Source: Nymphaea colorata (lineage: Eukaryota > Streptophyta > Magnoliopsida > Nymphaeales > Nymphaeaceae). Taken from it: a stretch of DNA of 64,000 nt. Positions 53,421-64,000 of this stretch are shown in pieces (position 1 is the first letter of the stretch; every line of letters starts with the position of its first letter). The stretch covers positions 17,148,464 through 17,212,463 of the forward strand of contig NC_045143.1 in NCBI RefSeq assembly GCF_008831285.2. The letters run 5' to 3'. The position numbers and the translations under genes are program-made. The notes under the pieces are model-generated. The model made no database searches, had not been told where the DNA came from, and was given only the letters and a program-made list of their open reading frames with translations.

Positions 53421-56400
53421 TCAGAGCAGCATGGGCGTTGCCTCTGCTCGCGGCTTGATCTGATGCTTCGCCTGCTGCTGTGACCAGTGAGCATGAGCTG
53501 AGAGTACCCGGTCCAGCAACTCCTGAGGTACCGGCTCTCCCCTCCTCTGCTGAGGGGAGATCTGCGCTGTATGGACTAGAGTCTTCCACTTGTCCTGTAA
53601 TATAAATATTACAACACCAACCCCATGAAAAAGTCCTCAAAGAACAAGCGATCACTCGCGAACAAGGAAATGCTAATTGCTAACTACTATGAACCAACCA
53701 CTTGGGCTGCATTTTGGAGTATGGAAATGACCGGGAAAAGCGTGTTGAAAAGAAAGAACTATTTCTCCCAATTTAAAAATGAGAAAATATTTTAAGTTTC
53801 CTAAACAGGTTCTTTTTTCCTTTCTTTTCAATGGCAAGTTAGATGGGTAAGTCGAGGATAAGATCCAGGTTACGTGTCAAAAGTGTTGACTAGTTTCTAG
53901 TTGATCGGAAACGCAACGTGACTGGACCTCTTCTTAGCACAAAAAAAAATTCTCGGTCTTGAGGATGGAAAACTTCTCTCCGTAACAGGATTCCCTCTCG
54001 CGACCTTTCATTTTTAGCACAAAAACTCCTTAGCTTTTGACTAAACAATAAGAAAAAGAGAAAGAAAGAAAGGCCGATACTCATTTTTAGGTACGAAGAT
54101 CCCTGGTTCCACAACCTACTCTATACTAAATTTGCGAGCTAACTAAAAGTTGGTAGGCAAGCATTAGGTAGACAGACCAAAGCGGGAAGAATGTGACATT
54201 TGATAGGCTCTCCGGCCCCGAACTAGGTTCTTGAAACGGATGCGATGCCTGTTATGACCACAGTCGACCCGGATAGGTCAACGACTGCACTCTGAGTTCA
54301 CTACCCACTATTGTTATTGCCAGGAGCAGAGATGGGGTCCTGCAGGGAGCAGCCCCACAATGAGTGACAAACAGAGAATTATGGGTTGGCCAAATGCATC
54401 GCCCGCCCAAGAATGAAAGAGGTAAAGTTTGGAGGAAACACACCAGCCACAGGTTTCAGTTTGAAGGCTGAACCAAAAAATGTGAGGATAAGATGCTGGA
54501 ACCAGGAGCCCCACGTTCAAAGGATGAAGTTATGACCACCCTCGACGCAACCGGCCATGTGCAGCATCACACTCACTTGTTAGACTTCCATGGGCAATTT
54601 AGCCGCTTGACACATCAGGCTTGTAACCAAATGCCAACCCACTCACATGCTTCTGGAATGGCACAGTGCGGCACACATACTCCGGATGATTTTTCGAACA
54701 CAGTAACACGGATCTTTGCAGAGCCCGAAGCTCACAGGTGCATGTCCCTCTCATTGGGAGGGAAAGAGGACCCCACTATTTGCAGCGACCGAAGAAAGAG
54801 TTCCGTGGAAGCTGCGGTTTTGCGCTCTCAGTTTTGGTCCTTTCAATTTTTTTTTTTTTCTAAAGCAAGAAATCGGTATTAATAGTTAACTAAGACCGAC
54901 ACCAATCGTTACCAGATAGAGTGCCGATGGCGTCCCAGGTAAGAAACCTAAGGTCACCAACTATTTTATTTTTGCTTTTATTTTTATTCTTCATATTTAT
55001 TCTTTTTCTGCACATGCTTTGCTGAGGACGAGAAGCACAAGAACTCCCCATTAAAGTAAATGCCAATTTGGTCGACTTCTTGGAACGGACGGGAAGACAC
55101 CTTGCCTACACGTCTCTTCCTCTGAACTTTTTTTAAGTCACCGATGAGTAACTGAGAAGGACCTGCTCACGTGGGCTTTGAACAAGACCAAAGTTTGATG
55201 AACAAGGGAATTATACTTGAGAGAAAGCAATCGTATTGATTTTTTAGCGAAGATTACGTGAAGCAAAGGGAAAAGTAGGAAGCAAAGAAAACGAAACAGT
55301 GAAAGGCGAAAAGCACAATCAAACGGAAATGCAACTACCTTCAAATCGACATAGGTGCGATGCTTTGCGTTGTCAAACGCTAGCAGCTTTACATCTCTCC
55401 ATCTGAAAGCATGAACCAAAACAAACACCAATAAGGATACAGGACGGCAAAGTAATCAGATGGTAACAGCACATAGTGATAGACGTATATATTTTTTTCT
55501 AATAATTGTAGCAATTCTTTTCTGACGTCCTTGGATTCCATCTCTCTTTGCCCTTCGAGGAATGCAGTAAACAGAAAGGCTAAAGAATTATCAGATTGTA
55601 AACTGGACACACAAACACAAGTAACACACCTCCCAGTTCCGATCTTCTCGACTGCCTTTACCAGTGCTTCTACTTCTGAGACAGAGAAGGGCCGCCTGAT
55701 GCGCCGTTGTACCAGCTCAGCACGATGTGGCTTGCGGTGAAGGGGCACAACCGCCAAGGCATCCATGTTTACGGCTGGTAGGGCGATCAGTGCCCTGGAA
55801 TTCACTGTCTTCTCGACTGAGAGATCATCGGATATGATCTGCTCATGGCTGCTCTCACCCCATTTGCTGTTATCAGACCTTATAGTTCTGGCAGCAGGAA
55901 ACACATTTGGCCCCGTATCCGGATTTTCACCCATATCTGAATTATGACACTCTGGCTTCAACCTGCATGGAAATGGGACAAACTCAAACTTAATACAGTA
56001 ATCTTCTTTTAACTTGTATTCATTCTAGTAATGCATATACGTTCTGCATATACGTCCTCCTTTGAACTAAAGGGGAAAAATGAGTGACATACGATGGGTA
56101 AGAAGAAACACTTGTTAGCCGTAAAATTAAATATGTACCTCTCTGTCACATGGATACAACTACGGAGATGTGAACGGTGCTAATCTTTGTCAAGTTTCTC
56201 AAATATGACTACCAGTAGTACAAGGAGAAAGTACAAGAGTTAAAAAGTATCTTTGTGACCGAGATACCTGTTTAAAGGCAGAGTTTCTTTGGGAGAGGGT
56301 GGGGGACAAGGATCAGCAGAAGATGGCTTTGGAGCATGAATAATGTTCTTGGGTTCAAGCATGAAACCTACATCATCAAGCTTGCTTAGACATGGAAAGC

Positions 56401-58757
56401 CTGTTTGGAGCAGCGTTTTGGTGTCGTCACGGACTTTCTTCCCTTGCAGGAGAATGCTGACTCGCAGTCCATCTCCCAGCATGGATGTAACGGCCTCCAT
56501 TATAGCCCTCTGAGAAATGAGTTAGAGAGCAGGTTTAGGAGAACAGCGGACCTTTTGTTGAAACGCTAATAAAATGGAGCGTTTAAGTGCCAAGTTCAAG
56601 AGAAGAACATCAAATAAACTGGTGAAGCAGCAGGAGAAGAAGCACTTTCAGTTTTCACATTTTAAAAACCCAGAGAGAACCTTAATAAGCAGGTTTCTTT
56701 GCTTGCATTTATTATGCAGTTACCAAATGGAACACAACCTAAAAGAAGCCCACAGGAGTAACAGACGCTCAATGAACAACACACCAGAAGAAAGGCACGG
56801 GACAGAATTAATGAATTCTCTGCTCTCTCTTTAAATGGTGACTGTATTTGACAAATAATGCATCTATACACTGATAGGGAGAAAAAAACTCACTTTCAAT
56901 GTTCCAACAGTTGCAGTTTCTGGCATCTCAATGAAAAGCTCAGGAACCTTGAATGACTTGATGCTCAGGTTCACTGCAGAAGTTAATGAACCAAAGAAAC
57001 AAAAAGAGGGAAAAGATAAATTTGTAATCCGTTATTTCAGCAAAGGAATAACGAAGAGAAGAACAAGGAATGATGAATGAATGGCCAACCTACCTTTTGC
57101 ATCATTGCCCTTCGTACATGATTTCAGATTTTCAGTTGAGGTGAATGCCCCATTGGCTGCATAACAGCTTAGGAGTTTTAGGAATAGAAGATCAAAATTG
57201 AAGCAACATCCAAGTTATTAATCGAAATGATACCTTGACTCATCCTTGTAGCAGGATCAAGGTTTTCACTGCATAAACATTTATCTTCTGAATCAGAAAC
57301 ACCTTCACCTTCTGATGTTGAGACAGGTTTTTGCTGAAACAGTCTTCTCCTTTTGGCAGGAGGGCACCTTGGAGTTCTTTGTCGTTTATAATTAGCCTTC
57401 TTATGGCGGAAAATTAGTCTTGTTTCATCATCTAAACAATGGTAAATAAATTAGTATATAGATATTAAAAGGTTTAAATGGGGAGTTCTTTTTTCAAAAA
57501 AAAAAAAAAATCCAACGATGTCATAAAACAACACAACCATGAAACTCTGGAGAAGGGTCATAAAACACATAAAAACTCTAAGAGGATCTAGTTTACCAAT
57601 GTTAGTAGTGTTCCCGTCTTCTGAAATGGTAGGAGTTCCTTTCAACAGCTTCGAGGAATGTAGCTTTCTAAATTTTCTTTCTTCAAACTCTGGAGGTTGA
57701 TAAGCCTTTGGAGCCACATTACTAGGGTGACTACACGTATAAGAATTATCATCATCATCTTTTCCAACCACTTTTACATCGTCTTGACAAACAGGAAGAG
57801 AACTACAAGGTAGGCATCTAAGACATAAAGGGGATTCATCACTGCTATCCGAACTAACTAATGCAGGGGGCTTTCTGCCAGCATCCATTGGATCCCCTGA
57901 ACTGCACGCGTCAGGTGTAGGCTGCTTTAAAAAGGCTGTCACCCTCTGCTGATTCTCTTCCATGTGCCCACTAATTCCATTCTCTCTTTTTAGTTCACAT
58001 TTCGTGGAACCATGGTAACCTTTGCTTTCATCTAATTTTCCGTGAAGCATGTCTGCCCCAATTTTACATTTTTCTTGTGCCCAAGAGGAGCTTCCGTAGC
58101 AATTGCTTCCCACTTCAAACCCTGAACAGCCATAACAAGGAGTCCATGCTGAGCTATCACACTTGGTTATGACGGAAACAGATCCTGATGTATCATCATT
58201 GTGAGCATGTAAATCCTCCTCCAGGATATGGCTCTTCACCTGACAAAGCCGCCGGCGGAAACAACCTCTAGATGCCAGAGGTCCCTCATCAGAGCTTCCT
58301 TGATCACATACTTCTGACTTAAATAGTCTCAAATCATCCTCCAACTCCTGCTTGATGGGCTCACTTGAAATAGAAAGGGAACTATCTAAACATATAGGAG
58401 TCTGTCCAGATGCCTTCGTATAATGGGTTTCACTATCTTTGAACTGCTTAGTAGATTTAGTGGGACTTCCTGCAGATGAATCACAATTGACAGGAAGTGT
58501 TTCATTCTCAGATAATAAATTGCCAGCAACAGTAGCCAGCAATTCAATAGCACACATCTGATTCTCACAGAATTTCTTTGTGGAGGAACCCCTCCCCTGA
58601 AAGAAAAAGGTCCTAAGTGAGATATTCAAACAGGCAACAATATAAGGAAAAAAAATGTAATAGAATTGATGCCTGGAAATACCCTAGCTGATCTTGTAGA
58701 TCGGGGTGTTGCCGGCACTCGGTAACCATTGAATCCATAGTCTAACCTTTTCTGCAT
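53421..58757 (-). CDS. Telomere-repeat binding protein (TRP/TRF-like), nine coding exons
   Basis: This plant nuclear protein binds double-stranded TTTAGGG repeats. My model joins nine exons on the minus strand: 58683-58757, 57597-58596, 57234-57431, 57094-57156, 56894-56973, 56268-56509, 55630-55962, 55339-55402 and 53421-53594. All introns are GT-AG, phases agree, and the product is 742 residues. The start MQKRLDYGFNGYRVPATPRS is the family N-terminus (usually MVLQKRLDYGF), followed by MCAIELLATVAGNLL. Exon 3 holds a basic NLS (PAKRRR). Exons 5-6 form the ubiquitin-like domain (SFKVPELFIEMPETATVGTL). Exons 7-9 form the Myb-like domain, RRPFSVSEVEALVKAVEKIG, GTGRWRDVKLLAFDNAKHRT and telobox VDLKDKWKTLVHT (about residues 639-695), with the TRP-type extension PQQRRGEPVPQELLDRVL. 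Confidence 0.94.
53595..55338 (-). other. Last intron of the telomere-binding gene (1.7 kb)
   Basis: This intron splits the telobox between DLK and DKWK. It is far longer than the others in the gene, which suggests inserted material, but no transposon ends were recognised. An open frame at 54493-54882 (plus) has no known relatives. Confidence 0.8.
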
Positions 58758-58820
58758 TACTGATTCTTACAACGCTAGGGGGATTCAGCAAGCAAACATG
58801 ACATGGATCAACAATGCCAT
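58758..58820 (-). promoter_or_regulatory. 5' leader exon with 11-codon upstream ORF
   Basis: An acceptor (ACTCGCAG, minus strand, ending at 58821) begins the exon that contains the telomere-binder start. Directly at its 5' end an ATG opens a short frame, MALLIHVMFAC and stop, ending about 28 bases before the main ATG. Upstream ORFs this close often reduce translation; that effect is inferred. Confidence 0.45.
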
Positions 58821-60266
58821 CTGCGAGTAAAACGGATCTGAATAATCAGCTATAAACTTGATCAACACATCCATAGCACTTATGGAAAAGTGCAGCTGGT
58901 AAACACAACACCCAGCCATGCAATTGGAACGAATCATCTGTTTTTGCAAGAAAAAAGTTTGAAGACGGAATTAAGTTTCAAATTAAGTCCATAACCAACC
59001 AAAAACATCCTGACACTCAAACCGACCCAAAGAAAAGACTTCTTTACAAGAAAGGAAAAAAATCTTTCCCTTATTGTTATGTTAGACAGAGAATAGCTTG
59101 GCCTCAATGCATCCATTCTCCAAGGATTAATATCTTCTAAGAAAACCACAACCACTATTTCAATATATTGATTACTGCCCATAACAGAGATGGACCACAG
59201 AATATGTTAAAAACCAAAGTCAAACCATTAACAAGTTTTGAAGGAGGCCCCAAACTCACTTTTACATGTACAAGGTAACTAGTTTATAAATCAAAATAGA
59301 AACGTAGACAATGGGAACCAGAAAAACAATTAAACAGAATTTTTAAATAACAGAAGAAAAAAATGATCCAAAAAACAAGAAATCAAATGGAAACCTGCAA
59401 TCCCATGGAAAAAAAACAAAGGTAAAACTTCCCTTCAGACAGTAAGAAACATGTCATAATACTCTCGTTTTCAAGAATTGAGAGAAAAAAAGGAAAGCAA
59501 TAGTCAAAGAATCCATGGAAGGAATTCAACAGTGTCAAACGGGAAAAAAAGGATATATGTATATATATAACCGTACAAAAGGCGAAGAAAATTTTATTGA
59601 TAGGATCATAGGCTAAAACTGATTTCTCATTCCTTAATCGAGATAATAAATGATGGCCATCATATAAATGTAAAAGATTGCAAAGGAAAAACAAAGTTTG
59701 GAATCAAGTCCGGTGAACTTGTCATCGGGGCCACGAAAGCTAGAAACTCCTCAAGTGATGAGGAAAACTTTCTAAGGGGGTAGAAAAGATTGGGACACCT
59801 GAGATCTAAAACCCCAAGACAGAACCAATATCTGCGAAATTGCAATCAGAGCGGATAGATCTCACACATTTATGATAAACGTGGAAATTAGAGAAGTGAA
59901 TGGAGCAGGTAAAAAAAATGAAAACGTATTCCAAATGGACAAGTTCATCTTTGAAATGGTTCTTTCTAGCTCTCGAGGAATGAGAGACAACAGGATCGAT
60001 CGGGAAGGATCTTTGACAATCAAAGCATAATTAAACAGGAAATGATCGTAAGAAACACCGATCGACTAAAAAATAGCAACATCTTCGCAGCAAAGATCGG
60101 TTCCGCGACGTCTAGACGGAGTATTCCACCAGAAAACAGAAGCAACTGAGACAAAGCTATAAACCAAAACCGCCCCAGACAAACCTCAGGATGGACAAGA
60201 CCCTAAGAAATCCTCAGCGAATTCTGTAAAGATAAGCATTCACCGAAAGTTAAGTTCAAATCTGAC
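58821..60266 (-). other. Probable 5' UTR intron of the telomere-binding gene
   Basis: Bounded by donor CCCGAG|GTCAGA (GT at 60265-60266) and acceptor CTCGCAG (ending 58821). No coding sequence with family similarity lies in it. The boundaries are predicted from splice motifs only. Confidence 0.5.
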
Positions 60267-60490
60267 CTCGGGACCGCTTCTTCATCGAGAATTTCCATGG
60301 CACAATGAGATCGCCACCGGAAATCCAGAATTCCGGCCAGATGCGGTGCGGACTGTTGGACCGGTTGGTTTCCGGAGAAGGACAACAATTTCCGGTGATA
60401 CCGAGATTCCGTCCAGATGACGTATTTCCTTTCTTCTCTCCAATCTCTCTCTCCGATCGCCAAAACCCTGAGAACAAATCCGCTCCACCA
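60267..60490 (-). promoter_or_regulatory. Probable first leader exon of the telomere-binding gene
   Basis: A moderately GC-rich stretch starts near the AGGGTTTTGGCGATCGG sequence (minus strand) and ends at the donor at 60267. It holds an ATG at 60298 that, after splicing to 58820, would give a 14-residue upstream ORF (MEILDEEAVPRWHC). Confidence 0.4.
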
Positions 60491-60655
60491 TTTTTTTCCT
60501 TAAACCCAAACTCTTATACTTTTTTGACACCCAACCACCGGCTAGTCCGGTGGAAGGACCGGGGGGGGTCACCGGCCGCTGCCGGTTGCCCCAATCAGTT
60601 ACGCCGCTTCCTCTTTCCGGTTGATCAACTCCCAAATCGGTCTACGCAACGCCGC

Positions 60656-60661
60656 CACGTG
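60656..60661. promoter_or_regulatory. G-box (CACGTG) upstream of the telomere-binding gene
   Basis: GCCACGTGTCC lies about 170 bp upstream of the predicted first leader exon. The core is the palindromic G-box used by bZIP and bHLH factors. Function inferred from position only. Confidence 0.35.
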
Positions 60662-63600
60662 TCCTCGTCTGGCGACTCGCCTTCTTAATTGTTCCTACCC
60701 GCTCCTTTCCCCTCCTTCTTCGCGTGGTTCACAAGAGTTAAGACACTTGAAACGAGGAGAATTTACTGCGGTAATAACAAGAAACGAAAAAAAAAATGTT
60801 AAAAAATAAATGAAGGGGAAAAAGAAAAGTGAAACGGGGAAATTGATTGAAAACTTGAAAGTGGGCGGCAGGTTAATTCCCGCAACTTTTCGCCGGCTCC
60901 TGGTTAACTCTGAATTGGTAACCCCCGCTGGCATGGTCCGGGTTCGAGCCACCGCGAGCCAGTTTTTATGAGGTACAACCAAATCGGCTTGATTGCCTAA
61001 TGGTAAAGATAGGATTGTAAACGGTTCAACTCCAATCGGATTCGTTTTTTGCCACATTTGGTTTTGTTGGACCTTATGTAATAATGTTAGCGACTCAAAT
61101 TTTTGACTCTATTTCCTAGAATTGAATTTGAATCCAACAGGCATAAGATCCAATATTTGTATGTAATCAACTGGAATATTTATTGGTTTTCCATAAAATC
61201 TCATGCTTGGCAATCGGGCATACCTGATCCATCTACATTCCTAAATAACAATTCTTGAGTTGCATCCTCAAGGTTTTACTCAGCAACCGTTTTGAGAGAT
61301 TGGTAGCATTTGTTGCCAATTCATCAGAAATTGATTAAATTCAGGGGGGGATCCACACGAGGTTTTGTTTCTCCGAGTGAATCCTTAGAGAAGTTGGATT
61401 CCAATGACAACATTAGAAACCTAATAATGCTTAACTTTGAGTTTCAAGCATCGCTTCGGAAAAGTTAGCGTGATTGATCTTATGATTTCCTATCAACTGC
61501 AGCACATCCAAGAATCAGATTTATTAGTAAAAAAAATTACAATCTATAAGCACCTTCACTGAAATTTATTTGAATCTGGACAGAACAAGAAAAAATAAAA
61601 CTTCAACGTAAAGGAAATTGGCGCAACATGAGAACGAAATATGTCAAGCAATCACACGTATTATGTATAACTATAGCAATGTCAATTAATTACGAAAACT
61701 AAGCATCTCAACCTTTATTTGATCGTGCTTTGAAAAATGGAAAGACAAAGAGACTAAAATATAGAAAAAGCTACCGAAGCTAGCTCGATCCTTGCAGCCC
61801 CGGTGCTAAGATGAAAATACCAGACCCTTTAAGCTCAAGGGGTAGTAGCAAGCAACTTGTTGGTTGGTTGGGGTGCGCTACTTCTCGTGTTAATCTATCA
61901 AAAATTTTAATATAATGTGTTAACATCACATTGTTACGACTCTAAAGTATCATTTACACAAGTGCCCCGTAATGAAAAATCGTGACGTCCACACCAAGTT
62001 AGGTCATTTACACAAGTGCCCCATGATGAAAAATCGTGGCTCTCCCACTTGAAAGGAGGTATGAATGCAATTCCGGGGAAGAATCGAGGGTAACTGGCGG
62101 AGAATTTAGTACGTTGGTTTTATTAGAATTGTGATGGCCGCCACATAGGCAAAAAGTGGCAGCCCGTGGGGTCTCTTTCCCGGGAAATTATCCTAATTTC
62201 CGAAACGAAAAAAAAAATTCAGATAATTGTCAGCCACGAGAAAAAAGCGGGGAATCTTAGTCTCGAAAATGTAAAAAAAAAAAAAAAAAAAAGAAAGGAA
62301 AGTAACAGCGACGTGGCAGCTGAGGTGGCAAAAGAAGAAGTCGGACACCGGGAGAAGTTTTCGGGTAAGGTGGGACCCGCTCGTCTGGAAAGGTGGGCCC
62401 CGCACCAAAGTAAAGTTGAGTGGACCCCCATCCAACCCGTCAACGGCCTTCCCTCCTCCTCCCAAGAAGGGGGGTTGATGAGGATGGAATTCGTGGCCTC
62501 CAATCTTTTGAGGGCCAATGACGGATATGTCCCTACCGTGATGGGAAGTACACGAGGTTGGGACTTATCGGATCCACTTTTAGGAGATCCGGATCCATGC
62601 CAATGGGGATCGATTAATTCATTTCGAGGTCTTAATTGAAAGCCTTCATGGAAAGTAGAAAGAAATAAATATATGGTTGGGATGAACACGCCAATGGACG
62701 ACAAGATGTATCGGACACCGTTCATCACTGTGATGAACGTCTCGCAGCAGACCGACATTTTTTTTTTTTTTCGGAGTCTTCGGTTCTATACCTGGCTATA
62801 AATCTAATTGCTTCACCACGTTTTCAGGCTGCACCTAAGTCGGACAGATCACATTCCCACATTTTTTAGGGTTTGTAACTTGTTAGAATACAGGCCGATC
62901 AGATTCGTGAACCTAAAAGCTGCGTGTTTCTCTCGGATATTTCAATTTTCAACCACTATATAATGAGATTTGGTTTATTTTTCCTGATTTTATAAGTTAA
63001 GTAAAGCTTTTCTTAGCTCCGAACCAGAAGTTATTAGTTAAAATAAATAATGCCCGATCAGGAACAGTACTAATAAAACAATATTGGCAGCAGCTTGTGA
63101 GGTCAGCTCAATTTGCTTCTAGCTTTATCATTCTCTAGGCTTGCCTAGGTGGAGGTAGACCCACATTATTCCACATGGCCCTTGGGATTTAAAATTAATA
63201 ATACTTATGTCCTATCATCACCTTATACATATAAGAGTGATTTGAGAGGAACCATGTATAAAGTTAATCATCCTTTTGGACATAAATGTTTTTTAACAAA
63301 AAATTTAAAAAGTCTGGCTTCTGTTGTTGACATAAGCGGTCAGAGATCTAATCGTTCGTGTATATAACTTTGGATTATGCATCAGATTTTTGTGGTTTTT
63401 GTAACATATAATTTTGTACTTGCTACCTTCTCCTAGTTGATCTTGCTGGTACTAACAGGAAAATATTGATTAAATGACATGATGACCAATACACAAGTGA
63501 TTATATATATAATATATATAGTGAATGAATGATAGTTCCGGCTACTTAGAGTCGTCTAGCCATTTAATCATGGTCGCTTAACTAAACTGAATTAAAAATT

Positions 63601-64000
63601 GAAAGAAAATCAAAGAGAAAAAAGTATGAGTTAATATTAAATAACTAGAATGTCGTTTCTTTTTATTTCTATCTTAAACGTTCATGATAATGAATAGAAT
63701 GAATCTAATAAGATGGTTGGATGACTCTAAAAAGCAACAACACAAAAACAATAGGTTGGATTGTTTATTATGCAACAAAAACTGGGTACAAAATTGAAAA
63801 TAATTTTAATAGCAAGATTGGGGTTTCATTAATTGCCGTTGTCCTTTAATCACAAAAGACACTTGCTGCTACCGAGGCAAAGTACAATTGATTTGATTGA
63901 ACATGAAATTACCCAAATGTCTTACATTGGTTAATTAATAAGATAAATTTATTCTAAATGCAATATGCAGGTTCATTTTCATTTTTATTGAGGCAAGTTG
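60662..64000. other. Intergenic DNA at the right edge
   Basis: No recognised gene. It contains tRNA-like B-box sequences (GGGTTCGAGCC near 60948, GGTTCAACTCC near 61023) without a foldable tRNA, a short tandem repeat at 61949-62040, homopolymer tracts, and an AT tract near 63504. An open frame at 62166-62639 has low-complexity Lys runs and no family similarity. Confidence 0.5.
61949..62040. repeat. Tandem repeat, ~55-bp unit, 1.6 copies
   Basis: TCATTTACACAAGTGCCCC followed by (G/A)T(A/G)ATGAAAAATCGTG occurs twice, 55 bp apart. No function is visible. Confidence 0.8.

Noticed and set aside
54493-54882. 129-residue plus-strand open frame inside the telomere-binder intron
   Set aside because: Low similarity to anything known, opposite strand in an intron, and no promoter or splice evidence.
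60880-61050. tRNA genes suggested by GGGTTCGAGCC and GGTTCAACTCC
   Set aside because: B-box-like sequences are present but no acceptor stem or anticodon arm can be formed; at most SINE-type remnants.
62708-62735. Short palindrome GTTCATCACTGTGATGAAC
   Set aside because: A perfect 9-10 bp inverted repeat, but single, with no gene nearby to regulate; probably chance.
62166-62758. Overlapping open frames with poly-Lys or poly-Phe runs
   Set aside because: They contain homopolymer A/T tracts and show no family features on either strand.

Overview
This window is nuclear DNA of a flowering plant. Five host genes carry plant-type introns and plant-specific families: a U-box/ARM E3 ligase of the PUB38-41 type, bifunctional UMP synthase, an SCL14-type GRAS regulator and a TRP-type telomere-repeat binding protein. 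Gene islands are moderately GC-rich; the spaces between them are AT-rich and full of repeats. I could not fix the species from the sequence.

Left part (1-20.2 kb). The first exon of the mismatch-repair gene PMS1 lies on the minus strand and runs off the left edge, with a cluster of E2F-like sites at its start. It is followed by an intronless U-box/ARM E3 ligase (minus), UMP synthase in six exons (plus, 479 residues by my splice model), a 6.9 kb spacer with simple repeats, and an intronless SCL14-like GRAS gene (minus) whose N-terminal region contains five degenerate copies of a roughly 25-residue repeat.

Middle (20.2-53 kb). I see no intact host gene here. The region begins with an (AT)45(AG)15 microsatellite and a small CACTA-like element. 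From 28.3 to about 51.5 kb it reads as a decayed tandem segmental duplication. A 3.7 kb block (28336-32023) recurs at 42485-46584, and shorter matching blocks follow in the same order. Both copies carry broken terpene synthase exons. The first copy holds about 7.4 kb not seen in the second, with fragments of unrelated genes all on the minus strand: a NETWORKED1 (NET1) actin-binding protein piece inside a PIF/Harbinger-like transposon with TTA target duplication, a CstF64 C-terminal exon, and RS-domain exons of an SR splicing factor. At 50.4-51.5 kb a roughly 430 bp inverted repeat has arms containing terpene synthase exon sequence and a loop carrying a protein phosphatase 2C exon piece. A second foldback lies at 41.1-41.5 kb.

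Right part (53.4-64 kb). A telomere-repeat binding protein gene (minus) is resolved into nine coding exons (742 residues) with a ubiquitin-like domain and a C-terminal Myb/telobox domain, plus a probable 5' leader exon with short upstream ORFs. The last 3.3 kb is intergenic.

The host genes are unrelated housekeeping or regulatory genes and do not form a pathway. PMS1 and the telomere binder both act on DNA maintenance, but they are far apart and probably neighbours by chance. The most unusual material is the gene-fragment-rich duplicated zone between 28 and 52 kb.
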